NCBI GenBank assembly: GCA_002331025.1
Contig: DCYG01000001.1
Location: forward strand, 37,754 to 101,753
Direction of reading: 5' to 3'
DNA length: 64,000 nt
From: Firmicutes bacterium UBA2116
GTDB lineage: Bacteria; Bacillota; Clostridia; Tissierellales; Sedimentibacteraceae
Position numbers and translations under genes: made by a program
Notes under the pieces: generated by a model
What the model was told of the DNA's origin: nothing
Databases searched by the model: none
The model's input: only the letters and a program-made list of their open reading frames with translations
Shown here: one piece after another, positions 9,250 through 18,664 of the stretch
How the letters are laid out: each line of letters opens with the position of its first letter
How positions within the stretch are numbered: position 1 is the stretch's first letter

Positions 9250-11209
9250 AGTCGATACCATCCTCTGCTACTTTTAAAATTTCTTTTTCAATCAATTCAT
9301 CCTCTTTAATTCCAAACAAGTATCCTCTGCCATGTGTAATCATATTTACCTCAAAGGTAAGATAATCAGCAATTATCTTTTCAAAATCTTCTTCCTTTGG
9401 GATTTCATCATTAAAATAATAGAAAGAATGTAACCATTCGTCTGTATCTTCTACTGTTGTTGAAACACAAAACTTTGTAGGTGCTTCTATTTCATCATTC
9501 CACACATCTAAAAGATGTCTCTTTTTATCCTTTGCACTTCCATCGTCAATGAGACCTATATGTTTACTTACAATATATCCGTCATTTTCAAAGTTTATAA
9601 ACTTAGCCTTCTTCATTTTGTAATGTGGAATGCCTGCTGTAAAGATACCGATACAAGGATTAGTACCAACACCATAAAAAGTATTCTTGTTAAGCGTTAT
9701 AACCCCTTCAAGAGTATGTTTTTTTAGAATTTTAGTTTTCAAATTCTGCTCATCTTTAGTTTTTCCAGTAAAGGTTGATTGCGGAACAATAACTGCAACC
9801 TTTGCTCCCTCAACTAAACTTTCTAACAAGTGATTAACAAAGTTTATCTCATATAATTCAGGATTTTGTTTTGAGCCTTGAGAGTATGGCGGATTCATCA
9901 TTCCCACCGTACAACCCTTTAATTGTAATTTGCTTGGATTTTGTACTAAAAAATCTTGGTTTTCTAAATTACTTTTGCCATCACCACGAAGAATCATATT
10001 TGTAGTAGCTATGGTAAACATATAATCCTGTAATTCAATTCCAAAAAGCTGGTTTTTTCGTATATCTAACTTTTGTGCTTCATCATCAGTTTTAGAAAGC
10101 ATTTGATTCATAGCAGCAATTAAGAAACCTGCTGTCCCACAACATGGATCTAAAACTCTATCCGTTGGCTTAACATCTAAAAGTTCACAAAATAAATCCG
10201 TAATATGTCTTGGTGTAAGTATGATCCCTAGAGATTGGCCATCACCACCAGAATAAGACATAAATTCACCATAAAATCTACCTATGTAGTCCTCTGTAGA
10301 TGAACTATATTTAATATTAGTAAAAATACTGTTATATAAAACCTCTGTAAAATATTTTAATGGTGTTTTTCCTAAGTTAGTATTTATTTCATTTATTTTG
10401 TTATTGTCCTTAATAATGTTGAATTGATTAAGAAGTTTATCTCTCTTAACTTCAGGGCTAACATTTGCTCTTTTTAAATTATCTTCTATAGCTTTATAAA
10501 TTTTCGTTCCGTCAGTTCTGATTTTATCCCCATTCAAATCTGATATATCAAAGTTTTTATGTTCAATCTCTGATAACGCAAGAAGTATTCCTGAAACAAT
10601 GAGAGGTTTATTCTTATCTTCTAAGTTACCATAATTTCTTAAGTCTTCATGTAATGAGCGAGCAACTTTTAAAAGTTCCTCTGTCTTTAGTTCTTCATTT
10701 GTCTTTACCTTTAGAACTTCTCTTTCATAGTATTCTGTGATGTTTTCTTCACTGAAAGAGATAAAAGTTTCTACATTTTCAAGTTCTTCATAATCTCCAC
10801 GCTCATTAATAAAAACAGGTGAAATTATATGATTTTTTTCATTCCCACTAACACCTATAGCAATAATCTTTTTATAACTTGTCTTTGCTGCAAGGTGCTT
10901 TCCATAAAATAATGCTCCGTTTACAGCATAGTCTGTGATAGATTTTATATCTTCAGCAATCAAATCCCTTTCATCGCGTAAAATATGCTTATTTAAATTC
11001 GCTTTATCTTCTATAACAATAAGAAAATCTTTTACTACACCTACATATTCAGGAAAGCCTACATTCCCTGTGCCTTTCTTCGAAGCGGAAGATAGAGCTT
11101 CATCTATTTCTTTAACATTACTTCCTTGTGCAAAAAACTTATTTTGTACTCCAATTTCCTTGAGCATGTCATATACCCAAAGATCTGTCATAATTTCTTT
11201 TTTAGCCAT
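9242..11209 (-). CDS. BcgI-like restriction endonuclease / N6-adenine methyltransferase subunit
   Basis: Fused cleavage and modification subunit of 655 residues. The N-terminal ~130 residues carry a PD-(D/E)xK nuclease signature: FPEYVG (about 50-55) then LIVIEDKAN (about 63-71). The methyltransferase part has the SAM-binding motif RVLDPCCGTAGFLIAA (about 350) and catalytic motif IV MMNPPYSQ (about 440). This matches Type IIB/IIG enzymes such as BcgI, in which this subunit acts with a separate specificity subunit. RBS GGAGG lies 9 nt before the ATG. It overlaps the controller gene by 8 bp and the S gene by 8 bp, so the three form one operon. Confidence 0.9.
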   Translation of the reverse strand: MAKKEIMTDLWVYDMLKEIGVQNKFFAQGSNVKEIDEALSSASKKGTGNVGFPEYVGVVKDFLIVIEDKANLNKHILRDERDLIAEDIKSITDYAVNGALFYGKHLAAKTSYKKIIAIGVSGNEKNHIISPVFINERGDYEELENVETFISFSEENITEYYEREVLKVKTNEELKTEELLKVARSLHEDLRNYGNLEDKNKPLIVSGILLALSEIEHKNFDISDLNGDKIRTDGTKIYKAIEDNLKRANVSPEVKRDKLLNQFNIIKDNNKINEINTNLGKTPLKYFTEVLYNSIFTNIKYSSSTEDYIGRFYGEFMSYSGGDGQSLGIILTPRHITDLFCELLDVKPTDRVLDPCCGTAGFLIAAMNQMLSKTDDEAQKLDIRKNQLFGIELQDYMFTIATTNMILRGDGKSNLENQDFLVQNPSKLQLKGCTVGMMNPPYSQGSKQNPELYEINFVNHLLESLVEGAKVAVIVPQSTFTGKTKDEQNLKTKILKKHTLEGVITLNKNTFYGVGTNPCIGIFTAGIPHYKMKKAKFINFENDGYIVSKHIGLIDDGSAKDKKRHLLDVWNDEIEAPTKFCVSTTVEDTDEWLHSFYYFNDEIPKEEDFEKIIADYLTFEVNMITHGRGYLFGIKEDELIEKEILKVAEDGIDYV

Positions 11210-11627
11210 TGTTTTTATCCTCCATATAATTTCTATTCTCTAAAGCAATCTCCTCTAATAAACAAGATAATTTATTTATCTGTGATTCCGTTAGTTTGTA
11301 CTTATTTTTTCTAATAGCACCAAAAACACCTTCATTGTCAATTAAAAAATCACAAATGTCTGGTGGCGGTGTTCCTCTAATTGCCGAATAAAAACTATCC
11401 ATAATATTTATCTCTTCTTTATTAGGTTTAAGTACTCGTATAATCTTTGTATAAATATCAGGACTAGGAGCATTTACGCCATCTTCTATGTATTTTAAGT
11501 TTGAATTAGGTATATCAATTTCTCTAGCCAATCCTCTCTGGCTCATCCTTCTATTGCTACGAATAGTTTTTATTAGCATCCCTAACTCGGATTTTAATTT
11601 TATTTTTTCTTCATCAGATCGAACCAA
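11202..11627 (-). CDS. XRE-family HTH controller protein of the R-M system
   Basis: 141-residue regulator. Residues about 10-65 form a lambda-repressor-type helix-turn-helix (GMLIKTIRSNRRMSQRGLAREIDIPNSNL in two steps, then YIEDGVNAPSPD). It starts with TTG at 11627, six bases behind a clear GGAGG. Its 3' end overlaps the nuclease-methyltransferase gene. By position it should act as a controller (C) protein that delays restriction until methylation is established, binding the palindrome just upstream of its own gene. Confidence 0.85.
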   Translation of the reverse strand: MVRSDEEKIKLKSELGMLIKTIRSNRRMSQRGLAREIDIPNSNLKYIEDGVNAPSPDIYTKIIRVLKPNKEEINIMDSFYSAIRGTPPPDICDFLIDNEGVFGAIRKNKYKLTESQINKLSCLLEEIALENRNYMEDKNNG

Positions 11628-11650
11628 AATGCTCCTCCTTTCATATTTTT

Positions 11651-11674
11651 GTTATATGTTCTGTAACATATAAC
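11651..11674. promoter_or_regulatory. perfect palindrome, probable controller-protein operator
   Basis: GTTATATGTT and AACATATAAC are exact 10-bp inverted repeats around CTGT, 24 bp before the TTG start of the controller gene. The position overlaps where its promoter must lie, as expected for an autoregulated C-box. Confidence 0.7.
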
Positions 11675-11969
11675 ATTATACACTAAAAAATATTTCTTTG
11701 CACTATTTTTAGCAAAAAAAACTGATGCAATTTAACATCAGCCTATACTTATCTTTCTTTTTCTGTTTTTTAGTTTCCTTATCTTTACCAATCATATCTC
11801 TATACACTTACCCCATCGGATATTGATTCTTATATTTGACTTGTGTACACTCTCTTTGCATTGAAAGATATGTACGGTCTGAAAATTAGTAAGATTGAAG
11901 GTGAAATCTGTCTGCATCTTGATAATCCACAGTAGATACATCCACTTCCACATTTTATCCCTAATTACA
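11675..11969. other. intergenic region with decayed coding traces
   Basis: About 300 bp between the R-M system and a phosphoesterase remnant. A short readable stretch (LKDMYGLKISKIEGEICLHL) near 11865-11925 on the plus strand is interrupted by stops. No intact gene is supported. Confidence 0.45.
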
Positions 11970-12167
11970 CACTATAAACCGTTGGGTAAAAATGCATTCG
12001 CAAGAACTTTCCGTGGTTCTATCCATTTGCACGGACACCAACATAATCACACTGACTATAACCATCAGGACCTTGAAAGAGGCTTGCGGCGGTTTGATGT
12101 TGGTGTAGATGTAAACGATATGTCCTCAGTAAGTATAGATAATATAGTAGCATTTTTTACGATATAA
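11970..12167 (+). pseudogene. C-terminal remnant of a calcineurin-like phosphoesterase
   Basis: The frame reads IHLHGHQHNHTDYNHQ and then RRFDVGVDVNDMSSVSI. The G-H-x-H metal-binding motif followed by an R-F-D/N-V-G-V-D box is the usual C-terminus of small metallophosphoesterases. The N-terminal catalytic half (D-x-H, G-D, G-N-H motifs) is absent and upstream sequence is out of frame. It has no start or RBS, so it is a relic on the edge of the island. Confidence 0.65.
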
Positions 12168-12210
12168 AAATAGGATTGTACTCAATTTGTACTCAAAGGA
12201 CAAAACAAAA

Positions 12211-12248
12211 CGTCGGAAACCCAGTGTTTATGCGGGTTCCCGACATCC
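12211..12248 (-). terminator. guaA terminator
   Basis: On the minus strand GTCGGGAACCC pairs with GGGTTTCCGAC around a 12-nt loop and is followed by GTTTTGTTTTG, just behind the guaA stop. Confidence 0.8.
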
Positions 12249-12254
12249 TTTTGT

Positions 12255-13787
12255 TTACTCAAATTCTATAGTTGACGGTGGTTTGCTTGTTATGTCGTAA
12301 ACTATACGGTTTACATTATCTACTTCGTTTACTATTCTGTTTGATACTTTTTCCAATACCTCGTATGGGATGCGTGCCCAGTCGGAGGTCATACCGTCTG
12401 TGGAGGTAACTGCTCTGAGGGCAATTGTATGCGAGTATGTTCTTTCATCTCCCATTACGCCAACACTTCTGATATTGGGAAGTGCTGCGAAGTACTGCCA
12501 TATTTTGTTGTTTAAGCCTGCTTTTTTAATTTCATCTCTGAAAATAAAGTCTGCTTCCCTGATGATTTTTAATTTGTCTTCTGTTACTTCTCCTAAGCAG
12601 CGGATTGCCAGACCGGGCCCCGGGAACGGCTGTCTTTCGACTATTTCCTCGGGGATGCCAAGCTCTCTTCCCACTTCTCTCACTTCATCCTTAAATAATT
12701 GTCTGAGCGGTTCTAACAGTTCAAAATCTACATCTTCCGGTAGTCCTCCGACGTTGTGGTGACTCTTTATTACTGCAGCGGTAGAGGTTCCGCTTTCTAT
12801 AACATCAGGATAGATTGTACCTTGAACTAAATAATCTATATGACCGAATTCATCCTTTAATTTTTGCTTTTCCTCTTCGAAAACTCTTATGAATTCTTCA
12901 CCTATAATTTTTCTCTTGGTTTCGGGATCTGTAACACCTTTTAATTTGCCTAAAAATCTTTCGACCGCATTTACTCTGATTAAATTCATTTTGAATTTTT
13001 CTTTGAATATTTTTTCAACCTGATCTCCTTCGTCTTTTCTTAAAAGACCGTGGTCAACAAATACACAAATTAAGTTAGAGCCGATTGCCTTATGAACCAT
13101 TACTGCGGCAACAGATGAATCTACTCCACCGGACATGGCACATAATGCCTTTTTGCCGCCAACGGCTTCTTTTATTTTTTGAATTGAATCTTCTGCAAAA
13201 TTACCCATATTCCAATCTTTTGAAAGATTACAAACGTTGAATAGGAAGTTTTGAATTATTTCTCTTCCTTTTTCGGTATGCTCTACTTCAGGGTGAAATT
13301 GCACAGCATAAATTTTCTTTTCTTCGTTTTTCATGGCACAAACAGGGCATGTTTCTGATGATGCAGTTATTTCAAATCCGTTTGGAGCTGTTTCTATATA
13401 ATCTGTATGGCTCATCCAGCATAATGAATCCTGCTCAATTCCTTTAAACAGATCATCATCTGACTGCACATGAAGCTTTACTCTGCCATATTCCCTGAAA
13501 TCTGCTTTATTTACTTTTCCTCCGAATTCCTGCGCTATAAATTGTCCTCCATAACAAATCCCAAGAACCGGAACGTTCAAATTAAATACTTCGTTCGTAA
13601 TTTTTGGAGCATTTTCTACATAGACACTTGCAGGTCCTCCGGAAAGTATAATTCCCTTTGGCTGTTTTTCCTTAATTTCATCGATTGTATATGTATATGG
13701 AACTATTTCACAATATACTCCAGCTTCTCTGACTCTTCTTGCGATGAGCTGACTATATTGTGCACCAAAATCAACTATTAATATCAT
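12255..13787 (-). CDS. guaA: GMP synthase (glutamine-hydrolysing)
   Basis: Converts XMP to GMP using glutamine and ATP. The N-terminal glutamine amidotransferase domain (about 1-190) has the nucleophile motif GICYGGQFIAQEFGG and the FHPEVEHTEKG histidine/glutamate pair. The ATP-pyrophosphatase domain starts with the PP-loop MSGGVDSSVAAVMV (about 218-231), and the C-terminal dimerisation domain ends with the conserved KPPSTIEFE. The length of 510 residues is standard. It is a single-gene unit with its own promoter and terminator. No purine riboswitch is visible in the leader. Confidence 0.98.
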   Translation of the reverse strand: MILIVDFGAQYSQLIARRVREAGVYCEIVPYTYTIDEIKEKQPKGIILSGGPASVYVENAPKITNEVFNLNVPVLGICYGGQFIAQEFGGKVNKADFREYGRVKLHVQSDDDLFKGIEQDSLCWMSHTDYIETAPNGFEITASSETCPVCAMKNEEKKIYAVQFHPEVEHTEKGREIIQNFLFNVCNLSKDWNMGNFAEDSIQKIKEAVGGKKALCAMSGGVDSSVAAVMVHKAIGSNLICVFVDHGLLRKDEGDQVEKIFKEKFKMNLIRVNAVERFLGKLKGVTDPETKRKIIGEEFIRVFEEEKQKLKDEFGHIDYLVQGTIYPDVIESGTSTAAVIKSHHNVGGLPEDVDFELLEPLRQLFKDEVREVGRELGIPEEIVERQPFPGPGLAIRCLGEVTEDKLKIIREADFIFRDEIKKAGLNNKIWQYFAALPNIRSVGVMGDERTYSHTIALRAVTSTDGMTSDWARIPYEVLEKVSNRIVNEVDNVNRIVYDITSKPPSTIEFE

Positions 13788-13829
13788 TATTTACTCCTCT
13801 TCGGCTGATTCTACCTATATTTTTTATAT

Positions 13830-13858
13830 AGATTATCAAAAAAACTTATTCGTGTCAA
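13830..13858 (-). promoter_or_regulatory. sigma-A promoter of guaA
   Basis: TTGACA (13858-13853) and TAATCT (13835-13830) are separated by 17 bp on the minus strand, about 43 bp before the guaA start. Confidence 0.7.
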
Positions 13859-13896
13859 ACAATAATTAACCGTTATTTTCGTAGAGAACTAAGTAA

Positions 13897-13920
13897 GAAA
13901 GCAGACAAACGTCTGCTTTC
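13897..13920. terminator. hairpin behind lpdA
   Basis: GAAAGCAGAC and GTCTGCTTTC are perfect 10-bp inverted repeats with a 4-nt loop, located 23 bp behind the lpdA stop at the end of the gcv operon. The following U-tract is weak. Confidence 0.65.
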
Positions 13921-13942
13921 ATTTACATAAATTATATTTATG

Positions 13943-15340
13943 TTATTTTTTCTTTGGCATTGAATGTATCGCCTCTCCAACACAGCTGCACACAGCTTCA
14001 TAAAACACTTCCGACAATGTAGGATGTGCAAATACGGATTCTTTTATGTTTTCGATCGTAAGCTGGTTTCGTATAGCCATAGAGCCATCGTGTATAATGT
14101 CGCTTGCATGAGGTCCCATTATATGAACACCGATTATTTTATGACTTTCCTTTTCAGCCAATACCTTTACAAACCCTTCTCCTTCACCCATTGTAAGAGC
14201 CTTACCGTTTGCTCCGAACATTGACTTGCCTGCAAGATACTCGATATTATTCGCTTTTGCTTCGTCTTCCGTCATACCTGATGTAGCAACTTCAGGGAAT
14301 GTAAATATGCATGATGGCACTGCATTGTAATTTACATCTGCATTGTGACCGCATAGCTTTTCAACGCATACCTTACCTTCTTCGGATGATATGTGAGCAA
14401 GCATGGTTCCGCCGATTACATCACCTATGGCATAAACTCCTTCTGCAGATGTTTTATAATTTTCGTCAACCTTTATGCCTTTTTTGTCATATTCTATACC
14501 TGCAGCTTCTAAGTTCAATCCGTCGGTATTTGGTTTTCTGCCTGCTGCTGATAAAAGATAGTCGCATTTTAATTCTGTCTTTCCCTTTTCGTTTTCTACT
14601 ATGACTATTAAGCCGTCTCCGCTTTGCTGAACTTCTTTTAAGCCTGTACCGGTCATAATTTTTATGCCTTGCTTTTTTAAATAGACTGTCAGTTTTTTTG
14701 AAAGCTCGTCATCTAATCTGAACAATATTTTGGGCATAAATTCGATGATTGTTACCTCTGAGCCAAATGAAGCAAAAATACTGGCAAGCTCAACACCTAC
14801 AACTCCTCCGCCGAGCACCGCGAGACGCTTCGGAACTTCCTCGAAGTTTAATATTTCATCGCTTGATATAACTCCGTTTAAATGAATTCCCGGAACAGGA
14901 ACTAAGGATGTTGATGATCCGGTTGCAATAATTATGTTATCCGCAGTTATTTCTTCTGTGCCTGATCCGGTTGTAACTTGAACAGCCTTACTGCTTTTAA
15001 AGGATGCTTTTCCATTTATAACCTCAATGTTGTTTCCTTTTAACAGTTGGTCAACTCCCGAAACTAATTTGTTGACAACTTCATCTTTTCTTTTTTGAGC
15101 AGTTGACATATCAAAAGTAAATTCACCTAATGATACACCAAATTCAATCATCTTTTTTAAGGAGTTGACTGTTTCCGCGTTTTTATATAATGCTTTTGTA
15201 GGTATACATCCCCTGTTTAAGCATGTACCTCCCACTCTGTCCTGCTCTATAAGGGTTACTGTCTTTCCCAGCTGAGCTCCTCTGATGGCGGCTTCATAGC
15301 CGCCGGGACCCCCGCCGATAATTACTAAATCTCTGTCCAT
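13943..15340 (-). CDS. lpdA: dihydrolipoyl dehydrogenase (glycine cleavage L protein)
   Basis: FAD enzyme that reoxidises dihydrolipoyl-GcvH and reduces NAD+. The N-terminal FAD-binding motif GGGPGGYEAAIRGAQLG is followed by the redox disulfide GGTCLNRGCIPTKALYK; the NAD-binding motif is GGGVVGVELASIFASFG (about 175-190) and the C-terminal active-site base lies in FAHPTLSEVFYE. At 465 residues there is no N-terminal lipoyl domain. It is the last gene of the gcvT-H-PA-PB-lpdA operon, 7 bp behind gcvPB, which assigns it to glycine cleavage rather than to a keto-acid dehydrogenase. Confidence 0.97.
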   Translation of the reverse strand: MDRDLVIIGGGPGGYEAAIRGAQLGKTVTLIEQDRVGGTCLNRGCIPTKALYKNAETVNSLKKMIEFGVSLGEFTFDMSTAQKRKDEVVNKLVSGVDQLLKGNNIEVINGKASFKSSKAVQVTTGSGTEEITADNIIIATGSSTSLVPVPGIHLNGVISSDEILNFEEVPKRLAVLGGGVVGVELASIFASFGSEVTIIEFMPKILFRLDDELSKKLTVYLKKQGIKIMTGTGLKEVQQSGDGLIVIVENEKGKTELKCDYLLSAAGRKPNTDGLNLEAAGIEYDKKGIKVDENYKTSAEGVYAIGDVIGGTMLAHISSEEGKVCVEKLCGHNADVNYNAVPSCIFTFPEVATSGMTEDEAKANNIEYLAGKSMFGANGKALTMGEGEGFVKVLAEKESHKIIGVHIMGPHASDIIHDGSMAIRNQLTIENIKESVFAHPTLSEVFYEAVCSCVGEAIHSMPKKK

Positions 15341-15347
15341 TTTTCAC

Positions 15348-16793
15348 CTATTTTTTATATCGTGTTATTGGTTTTCTTGCTGCCGTAGCTTCATCCAATC
15401 TTGAAACCACGGTTGTATGTGGTGCAGAAGTAACTAATTCCGGATTGTTTTCTGCTTCATCCGCAATTTGTCTCATTGCTTCAATGAATTTATCCAATGT
15501 TTCTTTTGATTCACATTCTGTCGGTTCGATCATCAACGCTTCAGAAACAATAAGAGGGAAATAAATTGTCGGAGGATGGTATCCGAAGTCTAACAATCTC
15601 TTAGCTATATCCAATGTGGATACACCTTTTTCCTTCTGCCAGATTCCTGAAAGTACACATTCATGCATACATATTCTGTCTACCGGAAGATAATATTTAT
15701 CTTTTAACCTGCTTGCAATGTAGTTTGCATTTAAAACCGCATTTTGAGCAACTTCTTTTAATCCGTCCGGACCCATGCTCAGTATATATGCATATGCTCT
15801 TGCATATACACCAAAGTGTCCATAAAATGATTTTACTTTTCCTATTGAAAGCGGCCTGTTGTAATCAAATGCATACTTGTCTTCTGATTTAACGACTACA
15901 GGAACAGGGAGGAAATCTGCTAAATGTTTTTTAACTCCAACAGGTCCGGAGCCGGGTCCGCCACCTCCGTGAGGAGTACTGAATGTTTTATGAAGGTTCA
16001 AGTGAACCACGTCAAATCCCATATCTCCCGGCCTTGTGATACCCAGTATCGCATTGGCATTTGCACCGTCATAATACATCAGCCCGCCGGCTTCATGTAC
16101 TATTTTGGATATTTCCAGAATGTTTTCATCAAACAAGCCTAAAGTATTAGGATTTGTAAGCATAAAGCCCGCAACTTCATCGCTCATAACTGCTTTCAGG
16201 CTTTCGATATCCACCAAGCCTCTGTCATCGGATTTTATCTCTACAACATCAAAGCCGGCAACTGCCGCCGAAGCAGGGTTCGTACCGTGAGCAGAATCAG
16301 GCACTACAATTATATTTCTTTTAAAATCACCTTTGTTCCTATGATATTCCTTCATGATCATAAGACCTGCCAATTCCCCGTGAGCTCCGGCCGCAGGTTG
16401 AAGAGATATATCATCCATACCTGTAATTTCTGAAAGCATATTATTTAAGTTGTAAATCAATTCCAATGCTCCCTGAACTGTTTCTTCGGGCTGGTACGGG
16501 TGAACCTTTGCAAAACCATCAAATCTTGCAACAGCTTCATTCATCTTTGGATTATACTTCATTGTACAACTTCCTAAAGGATAAAACCCTGAATCAACTC
16601 CGTGATTTCTTTGGGATAGCTGGGTGAAATGTCGGACTGCATCTAATTCACTTACTTCGGGAAGCTCAGGTGCTTTTGATCTCAAATATTTACTGTCTAT
16701 TCCTCCGCAAACAGGTACATCACATTCAGGCAGTGAATATGCGTTACGCCCTGTTTTACTTATTTCAAATATTAAAGGTTGATGTTTAAGCAT
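15348..16793 (-). CDS. gcvPB: glycine dehydrogenase (decarboxylating) subunit 2
   Basis: PLP-bearing subunit of the split P protein, which decarboxylates glycine and passes the aminomethyl group to lipoyl-GcvH. The PLP lysine lies in NLHKTFSTPHGGGGPGSGP (about 266-284). Conserved stretches include SYPLGSC-type FYPLGSCTMKYNPKMNE and SLQPAAGAHGE. The length of 481 residues is normal for Firmicutes GcvPB. It follows gcvPA after a single base, consistent with stoichiometric synthesis of the two subunits. Confidence 0.98.
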   Translation of the reverse strand: MLKHQPLIFEISKTGRNAYSLPECDVPVCGGIDSKYLRSKAPELPEVSELDAVRHFTQLSQRNHGVDSGFYPLGSCTMKYNPKMNEAVARFDGFAKVHPYQPEETVQGALELIYNLNNMLSEITGMDDISLQPAAGAHGELAGLMIMKEYHRNKGDFKRNIIVVPDSAHGTNPASAAVAGFDVVEIKSDDRGLVDIESLKAVMSDEVAGFMLTNPNTLGLFDENILEISKIVHEAGGLMYYDGANANAILGITRPGDMGFDVVHLNLHKTFSTPHGGGGPGSGPVGVKKHLADFLPVPVVVKSEDKYAFDYNRPLSIGKVKSFYGHFGVYARAYAYILSMGPDGLKEVAQNAVLNANYIASRLKDKYYLPVDRICMHECVLSGIWQKEKGVSTLDIAKRLLDFGYHPPTIYFPLIVSEALMIEPTECESKETLDKFIEAMRQIADEAENNPELVTSAPHTTVVSRLDEATAARKPITRYKK

Positions 16794-16794
16794 A

Positions 16795-18132
16795 TTATTC
16801 TACCGCCTTTCTTACTAAATCATCTATTTCTGCTTTAGTACGTTTTTCTGTAACCGCAATCATCCATCCGTCTTTTAATTCAGGATACTGCAATTCCACT
16901 TCATAGCCGCCAATAATATTCTTTTTCAGCAGCTTACTATTAAGCGCGTTTACTTGTTCACCGCTCTTCACCACAAATTCTTTGAAGAAAGGAGCGTCAA
17001 ACACGGGACTGAATTTTCCTGTCTTAATCAATTCATCATAAGCGTAATGGGATTTGTTATAGCACAGCTCTGCTACCTTTTTAAGTCCTTCTTTTCCCAT
17101 GAGAGTCATATATATTGTAGCTGTCAATGCATTCAATGCTTGATTTGAACAAATATTAGAAGTTGCTTTTTCTCTTCTTATATGCTGTTCTCTGGTTTGC
17201 AGTGTCAGTACAAAGCCTCTGTTTCCTTCCTTGTCAACTGTTTCTCCCACAATTCTTCCGGGTATTTTACGCATTAATTTATCGGTAACTGCCATATACC
17301 CTAAGGACGGACCTCCGAAGCTCATCGGATTACCTAATGGCTGACCGTCGCCAACCGCTATGTCAACGCCTGACTCTTCAGGGCTTTTTAGAAGTGCCAG
17401 AGAGATAGGGTCGGCATTTAATATAATTAAGCTTTTATTCTCATGAGCCATATCCGCTATTTGCTTTATATCTTCTATAACTCCAAAAAAGTTCGGACTT
17501 TGAATTATAACAGCCGCAGTATTATTGTTTAATTTGTTTTTTAAATCTTCAACATCAACTTGTCCATTTTGATAGCTTAGTTCAGTGACAGTCATATCTC
17601 TGAATTTAGCATACGTATTTAAAACTTGTCTGTTTTCAGGATGTACACTTTTGGCAACTAAAATTTCTTTTCTTTTAGTCGATTCACATGCCATAATTGC
17701 TGCTTCTGTCATAGAAGTAGCACCATCATACATGGATGCATTAACAACGGGAAGTCCTGTAAGCTCGCTTATCATTGTCTGATATTCAAATATAACCTGC
17801 AGCGTACCCTGACTTATTTCCGGCTGATATGGTGTGTATGCAGTAAAAAATTCTTGTCTTAACAAAAGTTGATCTATAACTGCCGGAATATGGTGATCAT
17901 ATGAACCGGCTCCTAAGAAGCAAGTATAGTTATCAACGTTTAGATTTTTATTAGACAATGCTTTTAAATTTTTCATGAGCTCAATTTCGGATTGAGCCCT
18001 TGGTATATTTAAATCGCTTTTTAAAAGTACTGATTCAGGAACTGCGTCAAATAGGGAGTCCATGTTTGAAAGACCCACTTCTTTAAGCATTTGATCTCTG
18101 TCTTCGTTAGTATTTCCAATATACCTTGCCAT
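16795..18132 (-). CDS. gcvPA: glycine dehydrogenase (decarboxylating) subunit 1
   Basis: N-terminal half of the split P protein (445 residues), which forms a heterotetramer with GcvPB. Family landmarks are FLGAGSYDHHIPAVIDQL, TPYQPEISQGTLQ, and the glycine-rich GDGQPLGNPMSFGGPSLG segment. It starts with ATG about 11 bp behind gcvH and leads into gcvPB after one base. Confidence 0.97.
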   Translation of the reverse strand: MARYIGNTNEDRDQMLKEVGLSNMDSLFDAVPESVLLKSDLNIPRAQSEIELMKNLKALSNKNLNVDNYTCFLGAGSYDHHIPAVIDQLLLRQEFFTAYTPYQPEISQGTLQVIFEYQTMISELTGLPVVNASMYDGATSMTEAAIMACESTKRKEILVAKSVHPENRQVLNTYAKFRDMTVTELSYQNGQVDVEDLKNKLNNNTAAVIIQSPNFFGVIEDIKQIADMAHENKSLIILNADPISLALLKSPEESGVDIAVGDGQPLGNPMSFGGPSLGYMAVTDKLMRKIPGRIVGETVDKEGNRGFVLTLQTREQHIRREKATSNICSNQALNALTATIYMTLMGKEGLKKVAELCYNKSHYAYDELIKTGKFSPVFDAPFFKEFVVKSGEQVNALNSKLLKKNIIGGYEVELQYPELKDGWMIAVTEKRTKAEIDDLVRKAVE

Positions 18133-18143
18133 TAGCTCCTCCT

Positions 18144-18518
18144 TTAATGATACATATTTTCATATTCTTCTGCAGAAAGCAGATTGTTTACTTCCGTTGG
18201 GTCCGACATATCAACAGCTATAAGCCATGCATCATATGCTGATTCGTTTATGAGACCCGGGTTATCTACAAGCTCTTCATTAATTTCTACAATAGTTCCG
18301 CCTATAGGAGAATACACATCTGATGCAGCCTTTACCGACTCTAAAACTATACATTGATCTCCTGCTTCAACTATGGTTCCTGTTTCAGGAAGTTCAACAT
18401 AAACTACTTCTCCCAAATGATCTTGTGCATAATCTGTTATTCCTATATAAGCTTTGTTACCATCTACCTTTACCCATTCATGTGACTCTGCATACTTTAA
18501 TTCATTTAATACCTTCAT
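18144..18518 (-). CDS. gcvH: glycine cleavage system H protein
   Basis: Lipoyl carrier of 124 residues that shuttles the aminomethyl group between P, T and L proteins. The lipoyl lysine lies in VLESVKAASDVYSPI (about residue 62-64), and the N-terminal SHEWVKVDGNKAYIGITDYA is characteristic. An AGGAGG site precedes the ATG. Lipoylation probably depends on LplA encoded at 2.1-3.1 kb. A 146-bp gap without an evident terminator separates it from gcvT. Confidence 0.97.
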   Translation of the reverse strand: MKVLNELKYAESHEWVKVDGNKAYIGITDYAQDHLGEVVYVELPETGTIVEAGDQCIVLESVKAASDVYSPIGGTIVEINEELVDNPGLINESAYDAWLIAVDMSDPTEVNNLLSAEEYENMYH

Positions 18519-18664
18519 ATAATCCTCCTGTTATTTACAATTGTACAAAATTGATTCAATTGTTTCATATTTTTATTTACTAATATAAATACCCAATTAT
18601 ATTGTTTTAATTCTATTTTTTTGCTAACATACTCAGTAATAATATAATTTAGTATTGTTTAATG

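Noticed and set aside
12000..12170. An intact phosphoesterase gene
   Set aside because: Only the C-terminal metal-binding motif is present; catalytic N-terminal motifs and start are missing.
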